Positions 49,603 to 60,330 are shown, counted from the stretch's first letter. The stretch: 64,000 nt of DNA from Topomyia yanbarensis (GCF_030247195.1 NC_080671.1:102907845-102971844), one strand, 5' to 3'. Program-made: numbers and translations. Notes: a model not told the origin generated them from the sequence alone.

Positions 49603-51732
49603 GTGACAATGGTACTGCGGAGGGTACCCCAGGGAAAATATTCCGAAAGTGTTAGCCTGAAAAAATGTCACTCACCGACAGCCGTCACAACTTCCCCCCT
49701 CATCAAATCCAACCTGGACAACAATCGACAGCAGCAAATCCCCCATCAGCTGCAACAGCAAATACAGCAAATCTTTCAACACGGTCAGCACCCACCTGCA
49801 GCGCACAAGCCGCTGAGCAGTGATCCGAACTGGCCGTCGATATTCAAGAAGCAGCTTAGCTACAACGATGGCAATAACGATTCGTTCCCATCGGTTGGTT
49901 TTCTGAATGACCAGCACAATGACCACCATAATCAGCGGCCACCGAACCTGATACCACCCCAGCAGAACAACCACCATTCTAAGCAGCCAATTCTAACGCA
50001 ACAACAACAACAACAGCAGCAGCAACAGCCACCCCAACAGCAACAACCGCTCGCCTTCCAATCAATGCATGCCGACAGCCATCAGCAACCGCAGTACCTG
50101 GACGAAAATCTGCATTGTCTGGAGTTCTCGGAAACCTCCAGCTCGGAATCGTCGACCGAGGAGGAAGGCTGGGATTCCGGTGAGTGTCCTTCGCTACTAC
50201 TAGCAATGCCCGATAATGCTAACTTGTACTATCGAAACGATAACTATTACTACGGTAGTTGCGCCGGCCTCAGCGCCAGCATTAGTAGCGATCCTTCACC
50301 ACATCCCGCTTCTTCTCCTCATCTTCCTACTTGTACTGCTATTGCTACTTCCCCGAATACGCCACTGTTCGTCAACGGTTGCGCCCCTGGTGCCACAAAC
50401 AGCAGCAACAACTACAACAACAGCAGCGATTCGAGAGCTACGGAACCAAACCATAACGATAGCTCTAGCAGTAGTAGTATTAGTAAACGTAGTAGCAATA
50501 CAAACGACGGTAGTTCAAAATTAAACCATAAACCATTAGTTAGTACTTCTGTGGTAGTGCCTGATTGTGTATTTTCTCCGTGCGGAGTACGTAGTGTGGC
50601 TTCCCTTCGAGCGCTGGCGAAATTTCAGCATGATAGCAACAGTAAAACTAGTGGTAGTAGTAGTAGTAATAGTATTGGTAAAAACGGCAAGCTTTCTTCT
50701 ACTGCTGAACCACTAACGACATCAGCTGGTACGGTTTCAGTTGCTTCTTCCACTACTAACCGCATTGCTTGGTCGACGATTGGGTTGAAACGCAAAAAGA
50801 GAAAGTCCTTTAAATCCAGCCTAGCCAGCAGAGAGTTCGGTTCCAATACAAGTACATGTACGGTCAATAGCCAGGGAAAGGTAAAAAGTGGGAAAAGTCG
50901 ATTCCACAAATTGCAATGGCTAAAGTCTAGACGTAGTGATTCTAGTTTAACAAAAGTCCTAGTTAAAAACGGAGACATTGTAACACTGACGGGCTCGAAT
51001 GTGGTTTCTCGACCTACTGGCGGTGATGCTCCGACTTCATTAATTCCAACGATTCCAATTGTGACCGAAGCTCCCGACCGCAGCAGCGGCACCAATCTTG
51101 TCCCCCTAACAGCTTCTAAAGAAAACCTTCTGTCGATCGATTACTACTCATCGATTTGTGATAAACAACTCAGTTTCGAGTCTCCCTGCAAAAGTCCCGG
51201 CCAGTTGATGAAGCAGAATCTCGCACCAAAGCCACCGGCGATGGAAGCCCTCCCGGACAGCGAATGTTCCATCGTGGTAGCGAAACCCAGTGAACAACGG
51301 CCCAAGATTGGATTCGAAGTTAGCCCCTGCCAAAGCCCGACTAGCAAAACCAACCCGGACAATCCGTTGGCCGAAAAAAGCGTTTGTGATAGAAAATTAC
51401 CCCGCGAGGAGCTAGACAGCAAGCATACTCCCCGTTCCTACAGCTTGATTCCGAAATCCGAAAACACCAGCTTCTGCGACCGAATCCTGCAAACCATTGT
51501 CAGTGGGGTAAGCTCCCGGAAATCATCGGACAACGAGCTACAGGTACCATCGGCCAGCACCAGTGGTGGGAATAGTCCGATCGCGCCCCGTGTCAATCGC
51601 TGTTCGCCGTTCTCCTTCCGGGAGCTCGGTCAGGAGCTGAAGTCCGCTATGATGCCCGCCGCCTCCGCGACGCATGCTAGTGGTAAACATCCAGCGGAAG
51701 AACCGACGGCTAAACGAGCAGCCGCCGACTGA
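49603..51732 (+). CDS. PTEN: PTEN last visible exon: end of C2 and long low-complexity tail
   Basis: The acceptor ATCATTGCAG ends at 49602 and the exon opens VTMVLRRVPQGKYSES, the last C2 strand (human FKVKLYFTKTV). The remaining roughly 690 residues are a tail with no recognised domain: His/Gln/Asn-rich stretches, a poly-Gln tract (exon residues about 133-147), an acidic serine cluster FSETSSSESSTEEE (175-189) that resembles a CK2-type cluster like the one in the human PTEN tail, a basic KRKKRK patch near 397, and many Ser/Thr-Pro sites. It ends TAKRAAAD with TGA, not with a PDZ-binding motif. Exon residue 1 corresponds to residue 226 of the part encoded in this window. An ATTGCAG acceptor rather than an upstream initiator decides the start. 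A strong internal donor at 50180 suggests a shorter spliced form. Confidence 0.92.
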   Translation: MTMVLRRVPQGKYSESVSLKKCHSPTAVTTSPLIKSNLDNNRQQQIPHQLQQQIQQIFQHGQHPPAAHKPLSSDPNWPSIFKKQLSYNDGNNDSFPSVGFLNDQHNDHHNQRPPNLIPPQQNNHHSKQPILTQQQQQQQQQQPPQQQQPLAFQSMHADSHQQPQYLDENLHCLEFSETSSSESSTEEEGWDSGECPSLLLAMPDNANLYYRNDNYYYGSCAGLSASISSDPSPHPASSPHLPTCTAIATSPNTPLFVNGCAPGATNSSNNYNNSSDSRATEPNHNDSSSSSSISKRSSNTNDGSSKLNHKPLVSTSVVVPDCVFSPCGVRSVASLRALAKFQHDSNSKTSGSSSSNSIGKNGKLSSTAEPLTTSAGTVSVASSTTNRIAWSTIGLKRKKRKSFKSSLASREFGSNTSTCTVNSQGKVKSGKSRFHKLQWLKSRRSDSSLTKVLVKNGDIVTLTGSNVVSRPTGGDAPTSLIPTIPIVTEAPDRSSGTNLVPLTASKENLLSIDYYSSICDKQLSFESPCKSPGQLMKQNLAPKPPAMEALPDSECSIVVAKPSEQRPKIGFEVSPCQSPTSKTNPDNPLAEKSVCDRKLPREELDSKHTPRSYSLIPKSENTSFCDRILQTIVSGVSSRKSSDNELQVPSASTSGGNSPIAPRVNRCSPFSFRELGQELKSAMMPAASATHASGKHPAEEPTAKRAAAD
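50180..50185 (+). promoter_or_regulatory. Candidate alternative 5' splice site inside the last PTEN exon
   Basis: The sequence GATTCCG|GTGAGTG is a near-perfect donor located immediately after the acidic serine cluster. Use of it would end the exon at 50179 after the first base of a glycine codon and remove the rest of the tail, joining to a downstream exon not identified here. The frame continues open through the site to 51732, so the long protein would be the intron-retained form. Alternative 3' splicing of mosquito PTEN is known from Aedes aegypti; use of this site is inference. Confidence 0.5.
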
Positions 51733-52289
51733 CGACACTACGGTTGCTGCTTTCTCCCCTGTACCTCTGCGGCTGTGCTGTTTTTGTGTATGTGTGTGTA
51801 TGTGTATGTGTAAACGTTTGCGAACATGTATGTGTAATTTTGCGAGATTACTCTTGTCTAGTGTTGTAGTAGTAGTAGTTGTCGGAGCAAGAAAAACTCC
51901 TGGGAACAAAAATCGGGTCTCGCTAGTTTGATTTGATTCCGCGTCCGTTGTTTTGTTTTCTTCGTGTTTGCAAAGAGCAAGTCGAATTGGAGAACAAAAT
52001 CTGTCGAATGCTTGAGATAGAACTACTTAAGTGAAGGTTCGGTATAGCGTTAAGAGATTTTTAAAATATATTATTTTATTTTGTTGTAATAGTAACGAAC
52101 TTTTATACACCGCTATTATACTGAATAAGTTGAATAAGAACGATTATTTTTGTCGAAATACTGCGTAGTTTTTTTCTTTTTCCCTTGATTTAAATAGGAT
52201 TTTTTATTGGAACTTGAAACTCGTACTAGTAACTTCTCCACGCTCGACACGACTATTGGTTGGCATATTGTTTAAATTTAAATATTTAA
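51733..52289 (+). other. Presumed PTEN 3' UTR
   Basis: Sequence after the TGA includes a (GT)n-rich stretch at 51,785-51,835 and a GTAGTA run near 51,867. No AATAAA hexamer is seen before the foldback element at 52,290, so either a variant signal is used or the transcript extends into that element. Confidence 0.5.
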
Positions 52290-54383
52290 ATGGAACCGGC
52301 TTTAAAAGATCTAAAATTTAGTCCAGTTTCTGTGTACTTAGTAGCGCTTAAATCCGTATACCGGTTCCAGAATTTCAGTGGGCTATATCCGGCAGCCCAG
52401 TGGGTGACGGGCGAGGTTTTAAGAAACATCTCATAAATTTAAGTAATTGTTTTTTGAGATGCACGGCATGGCATGAATTGGACCAATCTTGGTCATCGAA
52501 AAACTATCCCGGGAGTACCTAAGAAAAAGTATATATTTTTCAGCCATTTTTTCTCATTTCAGCCTGTTGGGTTCATAAAATTATACGAAATGCGAAGTTC
52601 TTTCAATTATACGGTCCTACAGCTCCCTATGGCCATTTCGTATGGAATCACTACAAAACAGTCCCAGCATCAATATGGGTGTCATTTGAAAAGGGATGGT
52701 CAGCAGAAGCTGGAAATTGATGATTGACGCCATTTTGAAAACCAAGAAGGTGGTTTCCGTTTATCACCAAAACAGTGAAAACTCTACAATATGGGTATCA
52801 TTTGAAAGACAGAAACAAAGATTGATATTTGATGCCCTTTTAGAAAATCAAGATGGCGGCTTCCGCTTATCACAAAACAGTGCAAACCACTATCAATAAT
52901 GGTGTCATTGTAAAGCGGGTGAACAACGAAAACCGGAAATTGAATATTGACGCCCTCTTAAAATCCAAGATGGCGGCATCCGGTTAGCACAAAACAGTGA
53001 AAACTACTATCAATATGGATGTCATTTGAAAAGTAAGCAGAAGACGAAAATTGATCATTGACGCCAATTTGAAAACCAAGATGGCGGTTTCCGGCTATCA
53101 TGAAACAGTGAAAAAGCGTCAATATGGAAGGCAGAAAAAACGGATAGATGTTTGATGGCATTTTGAAAAGTATTTTAAGTTTAGCTATGATTGAGCAAAA
53201 TATGAAAAAACTTGTTCCCGTTCCCGTAGCCTTAACAATGCGAAAATAACCAAATTAAGTCATATTGTCAAGCGGAGTATCCTACAATTTCTACCAGAGA
53301 CACTGTACGCTTATATGATTTTGTTATTGGAAGGGGATTCTCGAACACTTCCGTGGTACGTGTAAGCGAAGTTGCTTGCCGACCATCCAATTGCTTCATA
53401 CAGTAATATGCTGAATATGATCAGTGAGTAGTGCTTGACAGCATTGTTGTGTAAGGACTGCTCAATGCTATATAGAGTGCTTCTGTTACGATAGGTGGTA
53501 GTACCATCACCACCACATATACTGACCACCTCCTTTCAAATGACACCCATATTGATGATAGTTTTCACTGTATTGTAGTAGCCGGAAACCGTCATCTTGG
53601 TTTTCAGAATTGCATCAATATTGTATGTCGGTCTTCTACTCACCACTCCCTTTCAAATTACGCCCTTATTGATGGTGGTTTTCACTGTTTTGTAGTAACC
53701 GGATCCGCCCTCATGGTTTTAGAAAGGGCGTCAAAACAGTTTTTGTCTTCTATTGACCGCTTTTTTTCACATGATGCCTATATTGATGATAGTTTTCGCC
53801 GTTTTGTGGTAACCGGAAGTCGACATCTTAGTTTTGAAAATGGCATCAAAATCATTTTCTGTCTTATACCGACCATCCCCTTTCAAATGACACCCATATT
53901 GATGATGGTTTTTTCGTTTTTTCTTTGGTTTCAAAATGGCGTCAATAATCGTTTTCCGGGATTTACTTTCCATCCTTTCCAATGACACTCATATTGATGA
54001 TGGCTTTTATTGTTTTGTGGTAACCGGAAACCGCCATCTTGGGTTTCAAAATGGCATCAAATGTCCCAATTTGATTCCATCCGCAACCGGTACCGAAATA
54101 GTCATAGTTCGAGGGAGTATATACACCTTCTTAGGTTCTCCTGGAACAGTTTTCGGGTGGCCAAGATTGGTCCAATTCATGTCTATCATGGAAAATAGCC
54201 ATATGGAGCGCATTAAAAAAAACTATTATTAAAATTTATGAGATTTTTCTTCAAAACCGGTCCGTCACTCACGAATATACACCACGGGAATTCGGATCAA
54301 TTCCGGAATCGGTATATGGATTTGAACGCTACTAAGTACACTGAAACTGAACTAAATTCCGGATCCTTTAAAGTCGGTTCCAT
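52290..54383. repeat. Foldback of two inverted tandem arrays with long TIRs
   Basis: The left arm runs from ATGGAACCGGCTTTAAAAG through CATGAATTGGACCAATCTTG (52,474) into five or so units of about 115 bp (ATATGGGTGTCATTTGAAA, ACCAAGATGGCGGTTTCCGG, ATCACAAAACAGTGAAAACT). The right arm repeats all of this in reverse complement, from about 53,530 to the matching ends (CCAAGATTGGTCCAATTCAT at 54,163; CGGTTCCAT ending 54,383). A unique spacer of about 360 bp (53,170-53,530) separates them. No coding capacity. The unit core CCGCCATCTTGGGTTTCAAA is shared with the 117-bp minisatellites. Confidence 0.8.
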
Positions 54384-55941
54384 CCAAATCGGTCAAAATT
54401 TGAGAGCAAAAGTTAAAAAAAATTTTTTAGAAAAATTATAACCTGGTACTGTAAAGGCTAACATTTCGCAATTGTTTTTTGTATATTTATGATACTAAAA
54501 TATTATATCCTGGAGATGTAAAAAAAATATTGTTAAAATCAGTTTTTGGAGGATCCTCCATAATATGCCATACAGCATCATCTGCAATGGTTATAGAGTG
54601 TTTAGTCCAGGTTCCGAAAAAGGTAATTACCGTATATCTAAAATATTAATAAATAGAAATATTCGATACCCAACAAGCTCTAGATCGAACGAACAATATG
54701 CCAAACCAACCCATTTTATGCACAAAAAATCAATGATCACTGTGCCTTGAGACTTTCCCTAAAATGACAAACAATCACACACCTTCTTATTTATACCTTT
54801 AATCGATGTTTCCTGGTAAGTTTATACCATGCGGGTGTAAATGCCGGCCACCTTTTCATTCCCGACGTCCGTCTCTTTCGCTTCGAGACGTCTTCGCAAT
54901 TGAATTGGGTTTGCGAAGCTGGTCACAATTTACATCGGCATGGCGTTTCACCTTTACTGTTTACTCTTTTTCAATCGCATGAGCACACGACTTTAGGTCA
55001 CGGTTGCTTTCGATATTGGAAAACTTCTACATTCATCTAAATCTAAACAATAACAATTACCGGTCAATACTTTCAATTTCAGCGACTATCTGTGTTCAGT
55101 ACGATTATATACTATAAACATGTTCCGCTAATAACATCCTCATCACGAAGCTAAAATTCGAAAAAATGCATTTGTTCATGCTAAAATGTTTCGTCCCTAT
55201 CTGTACGCGCCATGCTTAGCTAGCGAGCTTCTGCCCTCCGCGCTCTGTTGACAGTTGAATATTTTTTCTCTTCCCCAAGGTAACGCCACAGTCTGTCGCG
55301 AATACTCGTCCTCGCTTGTCTGTAACAGCCCAGCTAACTGAATCCCACTACCACCACCATCAAGCATATGCTAACGTACCCTCGCTAAGACATACCCAGA
55401 ATCAAGCAAAAATCAACTACTTTGCTAAAAGATGGACATGAATCAACAAAACGAAAACATAAAACACTAGCATTTCCTGTGATAACAGCGAGCATCGCAA
55501 AATGGAAGGTATCTACGAATTTAGTATTGTTTATCCGAATTAGCCCGGATGTCGCCAACTCTGAAGTTTTGAACACAAGCAAATGCATTTTTAGTTGACG
55601 CTTTACTTTTCATTGTGATATTCATGTATAATTTTCGTTGTGTTTGCACTTTCTGGTGTTTAGATATTTAGATTACTCAATCTTCACTGATCGCTTTCAT
55701 TCGTGCTAGGCGAATTTCCACTTGACCTGGTGTGCGCGAGAGAAACACATTCTGTGCTATTTGTGAAATGTATGTGCTCTTGTGAGCTGTCTTTTATAAT
55801 GCTAAGCTAGATAAGACTTCGAAGTGACCAAACGAAAAACAATCACTATTGTTATCCACAAACTAAATTATCGGTACATACTTATGCGGTTGACTATGGC
55901 CCACAGCCATACTTATGGAGACTGAAATGCATACATATTTT
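54384..55941. other. Downstream region, apparently single-copy
   Basis: The only AATAAA noted in this stretch is at 54,648-54,653, which could be a distal PTEN polyadenylation signal, but nothing else supports that. 54,780-55,900 has a more balanced base composition and no long frame; it could be 3' UTR or intergenic. Confidence 0.4.
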
Positions 55942-55954
55942 AGCTGATCATATA
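55942..55954. repeat. 13-bp target duplication of RTE copy B, left
   Basis: AGCTGATCATATA here equals 60,318-60,330. It fixes the borders of the RTE element with its nested insertion. Confidence 0.8.
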
Positions 55955-56180
55955 TTATTATTATTTCCTGATTATACATCGTATTATCATGATTTGATCT
56001 GTTCCACAATATGCCGCCTTGCTCGGTCAGTTGCTACTTGTCTCCAACCTCTCAAGTGCCCGATACTCGCCAGGTTCTGCTCCACTTCGTCCAGCCACCG
56101 GGAACGCTACGCTCCTCTCTGTCTTGTACCTGCCGGGTTGGAAGCGAAAACCTACTTGATGGGGTTGTTGGCCGGCATCC

Positions 56181-57302
56181 TCACAACATGCCCCACCGTA
56201 CCCTTCCAGCTTGAGCTACTTTCCGGATACTTGGCTCACCATAGAGTCGCGCTAGTTCGTGGTTCATCCTTCTCCACACGCCATCCTCCTGCACACCACC
56301 GAAGATCGTTCTCAGCAGCCTTCTTTCGAAGACTTCGAGTGTTTGCAGATCCTCCTCGAGCATTGTCCACGTTTCGTACCCGTAGAGAACGACCGGTCTA
56401 ATCAGTGTGTTGTACATGGCGCATTTCGTGCGGCGGTGAAACTTCCTGGATCTCAAAGTTTTGTGAAGCCCATAGTAAGCACGACTTCCAGAGGTAATAC
56501 GCCTTCTGATCTCCCGACTGGTGTTATTGTCCGCAGTCACCAATGAGCCTAGATAGATGAACTCGTCAACCACCTCGAACTCGCCGTCGATCGTAATAAT
56601 ATTGCCCAAGCCTTCCCTATCGAGATCGATTCCGCCAGCCAGCATGTACTTCGTCTTAGACACATTTATCTTCAATCCTACTCGAGCTGCTTCGCGCTTC
56701 AGTCGGGTATACAGATCTGCTACCGTCTCCTTGTTTCTACCAATTATGTCCACGTCGTCAGCGAAGCACACGAACTGTCCGGACCTCGTGAAAATCATGC
56801 CCCGCATGTTGAACCCCGCTCTTCGCATTACACCTTTCAGCGCTATATTGAACAGCAGGCAGGCAGGACAACCCATCGCCTTGTCTTAGTCCCCTGCGTG
56901 TTTCAAACGGACCCGAGAGGCCGCCCGAAATTTTGACACATACACCTTACACCATCCATCGTAGCCTTAATCAGTCTTGTCAGCTTCCCAGGGAAGCCGT
57001 TCTCGTCCACCATTTTCCATAGCTCCACACGGTCGTTTGTTGATCTGCCGTTGATGAAACCGGCCTGATAACTCCCGACAAATCCATTTACCAGCGGTGA
57101 TAGGCGCCGGAACAGAATCTGGGACAGCACTTTGTAAGCGGCATTTGTCACTGTGATCGCTCTGTAGTTTTCACAGTCCAATTTGTCGCCTTTCTTGTAT
57201 ATCAGGGTGATGACCCCTTCCTTCCTTCCCTGCTCCGGTAGCTGTTCTCTGTCCCAGATTCTTTCGATTATTCGGTGCATGCTTTCCGTCACGTCCGTCA
57301 CG
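56181..57302 (-). pseudogene. RTE copy B, reverse transcriptase part
   Basis: Element order: TDVTESMHRIIERIWDREQL, GVITLIYKKGDKLDCENYRA, LSPLVNGFVGSYQAGFINGR STND, a deletion, MDGVRCMCQNFGR, then a 231-residue open stretch with CFADDVDIIGRN (catalytic FADD), NVSKTKYMLAGG, FIYLGSLVTADNNTSREIRR, AYYGLHKTLRSR, LYGYETWTMLEED and RLYGEPSIRKVAQAGRVRWG. The C-terminal end is truncated by a frameshift after VRWG. Confidence 0.8.
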
Positions 57303-59153
57303 AAAGTGGCAGATATGCGGAAACATGATAAACATGCTCACTAGCTTTCTTTCAGAGCGCACGTTCCAGGTTAACGTCGATGGGCATTTATCGCGCAAGC
57401 TACCGCTGGAAAATGGTGTACCACAGGGTTCTGTGCTCTCAGTTACCCTATTCCTCGTAGCAATCCAACCTATCTTCCGGGTGGTTCCGAATACCGTGAC
57501 AGTGCTATTATACGCCGATGACATCCTTCTTGTAGTGCGGGGCAAAAAAGAACAACCACTCTATCGGAAACTACAGTCAGCAGTAAAAGCCGTTCATAGA
57601 TGGGCGAAAAGTGTTGGATTCACGATATCAGCAACAAAATCCAGCATCTTTTACTGTAGCCCGAATTCCCACCGTGAGCCCACGCAATCCATCAGGATAG
57701 ATACAGTAGCTATACCGTCACAAAATCAACTGAAAACCCTTGGTATCACTCTCGACAGATCGTTGAACTTCAAAGCGTATTGCAAGCTAACGAAGAAAGC
57801 ATGCGAATCCAGGCTGCGTATCCTGAAAATGATCGGAGCAAAGCTACCACGTGGTCAACGAACTTCCTTGCTACAAATCGGCTCCGCCATTGTCACGTCG
57901 CGACTATTGTATGGGATGGGACTCGTTAGTCGGGGCGGAGATGCCGTCACCAAAACTCTCGCGCCCACCTACAACAGGATGGTAAGATTTGGTGTATTCG
58001 TTACAAGTCCGATCTTAGCCATCATGGTCGAAGCAGACACCTTACCATTTGATCTCCTCATTCTCCAAAGCATAACCCGATTGTCCATCCGTTTGTTGGA
58101 AAAAAGCAGAGATAATGCGGATCTCCCACTAGTACGTCGAGCTTCCGAAGAACTGTCAGAGGTGATCGGAATGCCCCTACCAAATATTTGTACTCGAACG
58201 CGACTAGCGACCCGAAAGTGGTACGAGCCCAAGCCCCACGTCGTGTGGGATATTAAAAGATGTGTGAATGCCGGAGATCCCTCTGACGTGGTCCGTCCTG
58301 TCGTTCAGGAACTCTTGAATGCTCGCTTCAGCAACTCAACGGTTGTGTATACCGACGGATCGAAAGACGACGACGCAGTAGGCGCGGGAATGTTTGGAGA
58401 ACATCTCCAGCAGTCGATTGGTCTTCCGCCACAGTGCAGCGTGTTCTCGGCCGAGGCGTTTGCAATTAAAACAGCGGTAACTTCGTACTACATTTCCAAC
58501 GATCTGCTAATAATGACAGACTCAGCCAGTTGTTTATCGGCAATTGAAGCTGGCACGTCCCAGCATCCGTGGATCCAGGAGATTGAAACCATGATACGAC
58601 ATCGTCCAATCAATCTCTGCTGGATTCCAGGACACGCTGGAATTCGCGGGAATGAAGAGGCAGACCGCCTCGCCGGAGAAGCCAGGGGTAATGCCCCTTT
58701 GCAAATAGCCATTCCGGGAGCAGACGCCAAGAATCAGGTAAAATCAGCTATCCGAAATCACTGGTACCGACGATGGTCTGCATCCACTGAAGTGAAGCTT
58801 CACGAAATAAAATTCGATACGGTAAAGTGGACTAACCGCGAGAGTTCGGCTGGCCAACGAGTGCTCACCCGGTTGCGAATAGGGCATACCCGATTGACGC
58901 ACGACGATACTAGATACTAGAAGGATGCACAACATCGATTCGGCGAGCCTACGAGTGGCTTTAGGTAACGACACGAACACCGAAGACAAACTGCTAAGCT
59001 TCCTCAAGGAAACTAATTTGTATAAACGAATGTGAAAAATGATGAATTGTAAATTGTTTTATAATGTTGATAGGATTTTGGAAACTAATTTTCTTCCGAC
59101 ACGAATGCACCGTTTGGTGTAAAGTGTCGTTAATAAACAACAACAACAACAAC
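57303..59153 (+). mobile_element. 5'-truncated LINE nested in RTE copy B
   Basis: A + strand LINE fragment begins inside its reverse transcriptase (KWQICGNMINMLTSFLSER) and ends in TTAATAAAC followed by (CAA)n at 59,131-59,153, after which RTE sequence resumes. 5' truncation and a simple-repeat tail are normal for LINE insertions. RTE sequence is missing at the junction, so the insertion came with a deletion. A Loa- or I-lineage origin is likely from the RT plus RNase H layout. Confidence 0.8.
57325..58920 (+). CDS. Truncated LINE ORF2: reverse transcriptase C-half and RNase H
   Basis: An open frame of 531 residues in a 5'-truncated element. RT: SFLSERTFQVNVDG, NGVPQGSVLSVTLFLVAI and the catalytic LLYADDILLVV (about residues 69-79), then the thumb (LKTLGITLDRSLNFKAYCKL). 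RNase H: VVYTDGSKDDDAVGAG (about 340-355), FSAEAFAIKTA, MTDSASCLSAIEAG and WIPGHAGIRGNEEADRLAGE, so all four acidic/His catalytic positions remain. It ends early at HDDTRY with TAG; the usual Cys/His C-terminus is lost through a deletion. The RT fingers and any endonuclease are absent, so it is not autonomous, despite the open frame. Confidence 0.75.
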   Translation: MINMLTSFLSERTFQVNVDGHLSRKLPLENGVPQGSVLSVTLFLVAIQPIFRVVPNTVTVLLYADDILLVVRGKKEQPLYRKLQSAVKAVHRWAKSVGFTISATKSSIFYCSPNSHREPTQSIRIDTVAIPSQNQLKTLGITLDRSLNFKAYCKLTKKACESRLRILKMIGAKLPRGQRTSLLQIGSAIVTSRLLYGMGLVSRGGDAVTKTLAPTYNRMVRFGVFVTSPILAIMVEADTLPFDLLILQSITRLSIRLLEKSRDNADLPLVRRASEELSEVIGMPLPNICTRTRLATRKWYEPKPHVVWDIKRCVNAGDPSDVVRPVVQELLNARFSNSTVVYTDGSKDDDAVGAGMFGEHLQQSIGLPPQCSVFSAEAFAIKTAVTSYYISNDLLIMTDSASCLSAIEAGTSQHPWIQEIETMIRHRPINLCWIPGHAGIRGNEEADRLAGEARGNAPLQIAIPGADAKNQVKSAIRNHWYRRWSASTEVKLHEIKFDTVKWTNRESSAGQRVLTRLRIGHTRLTHDDTRY

Positions 59154-60020
59154 CATTCAGATGTTCATTGTAGTACTGCCTCCACCTTTCGACCACCTCA
59201 CGTTCGTCCGTCAAGATGCCACCTTCCTTGTCTCTATACATTTCGGCCCGCGGCACACAAACGTTGCGAGAGCCATTCAGCTTCTTGAAGAACGCCCGCG
59301 TTTCCTGAGAGCGATACAGCAGCTCCATCTCCTCTCTCTCAGACTCTTCCAGGTGGCGCTTTTTGTCCTGGAAAAGACGAGTCTGCTGTTTTCGCTTCCG
59401 TCGATATGACTCCACGTTTTGACGAGTGGCTTGAAGCAACATCGCTGCGCGTACTGCATTCTTCTCGTCCAATATCTCTTGGCACTCGCCATCGAATCAA
59501 TCGTTCCGTCGACACCTCTGTACGTATCCCAGGACGCTCTCCGCAGCGCTGCTTATGGCTGCTTTAGTCCTGGTCCAGCAGTCCTCAAAGGGAGCATCGA
59601 CGAGCTCCTCCTCCGGTGGCAGCGCTGCTTCAAGATGATGCGCGTACGTTGTCGCGACGTTGGTTTCCCTCAGTCGGTCCAGGTTATATCGCGGCGGGCG
59701 CCGGTATCTTACACTGTTCACTACGGATAGTTTTGGACGCACTTTAACCATCACCAGATAGTGGTCCGAGTTGATGTTAGCGCCCCGATAGGTCCTTACG
59801 TCGATAATGTCCCAGTGCCATCCATCAATTAGAACATGATCAATTTGCGTCTCTGTTTGTTGCGGTGATCTCCAGGTGTATCAGCGCAGGAGGCGGTGCT
59901 GGAGGAAGGTGCTCCTTATGACCATGTTCTTGGAGGTGGCAAAATCGATTCGGCTTAGGCCGTTCTCATTCGTCTGCGGGTGGGCGCTGAGCCCATTTAT
60001 GGCCAACCTTACAGTAACGC
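59154..60020 (-). pseudogene. RTE copy B, endonuclease remnant and linker
   Basis: From right to left: TNENGLSRIDFATSKNMV, YTWRSPQQTETQIDHVLIDG, IIDVRTYRGANINSDHYLVM, VKVRPKLSVVNSVRYRRPPR, HLEAALPPEEELVDAPFEDC, then QNVESYRRKRKQQTRLFQDK to EVVERWRQYYNEHLNG. The SDHYLV histidine site remains but the N-terminal catalytic residues are lost. Stop codons (for example before YTWRS) break the frame. Confidence 0.75.
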
Positions 60021-60317
60021 TGAAGGATCACGGGAAGAGAGAGAGAGAGATTTGGGCTAAGCGCTTATTTAAAGGCGGCGCTGGCTCGCCTTGTCAGGGC
60101 TGCTTTAGGGCATGTGGTATTTAGGCCTAGAACGTGTAGAGCCCACTACCTCGTCCTACCACACCCGCAATCAGCCCCCGCTACAGGTTCGGGTCGCGAA
60201 TCACAACTAGTTGCTATCGCGACTAAGCATTATCCACCACCTATGACCCGCCCGGTTGCTTGTAGCTCAGCTTCCCACATAGCGTTCCTCCACCACCACG
60301 GGGCCCGGGAAGTCATC

Positions 60318-60330
60318 AGCTGATCATATA
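60318..60330. repeat. 13-bp target duplication of RTE copy B, right
   Basis: AGCTGATCATATA, identical to 55,942-55,954, at the 5' border of the element. Confidence 0.8.

Larger units (their letters stand above)
55955..60317 (-). mobile_element. RTE-clade (JAM1-like) LINE copy B, with nested LINE
   Basis: Bracketed by a 13-bp duplication. The minus-strand 5' end is at 60,317 and the 3' end at 55,955 has an (AAT)n-type tail. It carries the same EN and RT phrases as copy A and is more similar to a coding element in the RT thumb. The N-terminal half of the endonuclease is deleted between about 60,030 and 59,990. A second LINE interrupts it at about 57,303-59,153, with roughly 50 codons lost at the junction. 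A further deletion follows GFINGRSTND. Confidence 0.85.

Noticed and set aside
50216..50524. Overlapping Leu/Val-rich frame within the PTEN last exon
   Set aside because: Alternate-frame shadow of the Ser/Asn-rich PTEN tail.
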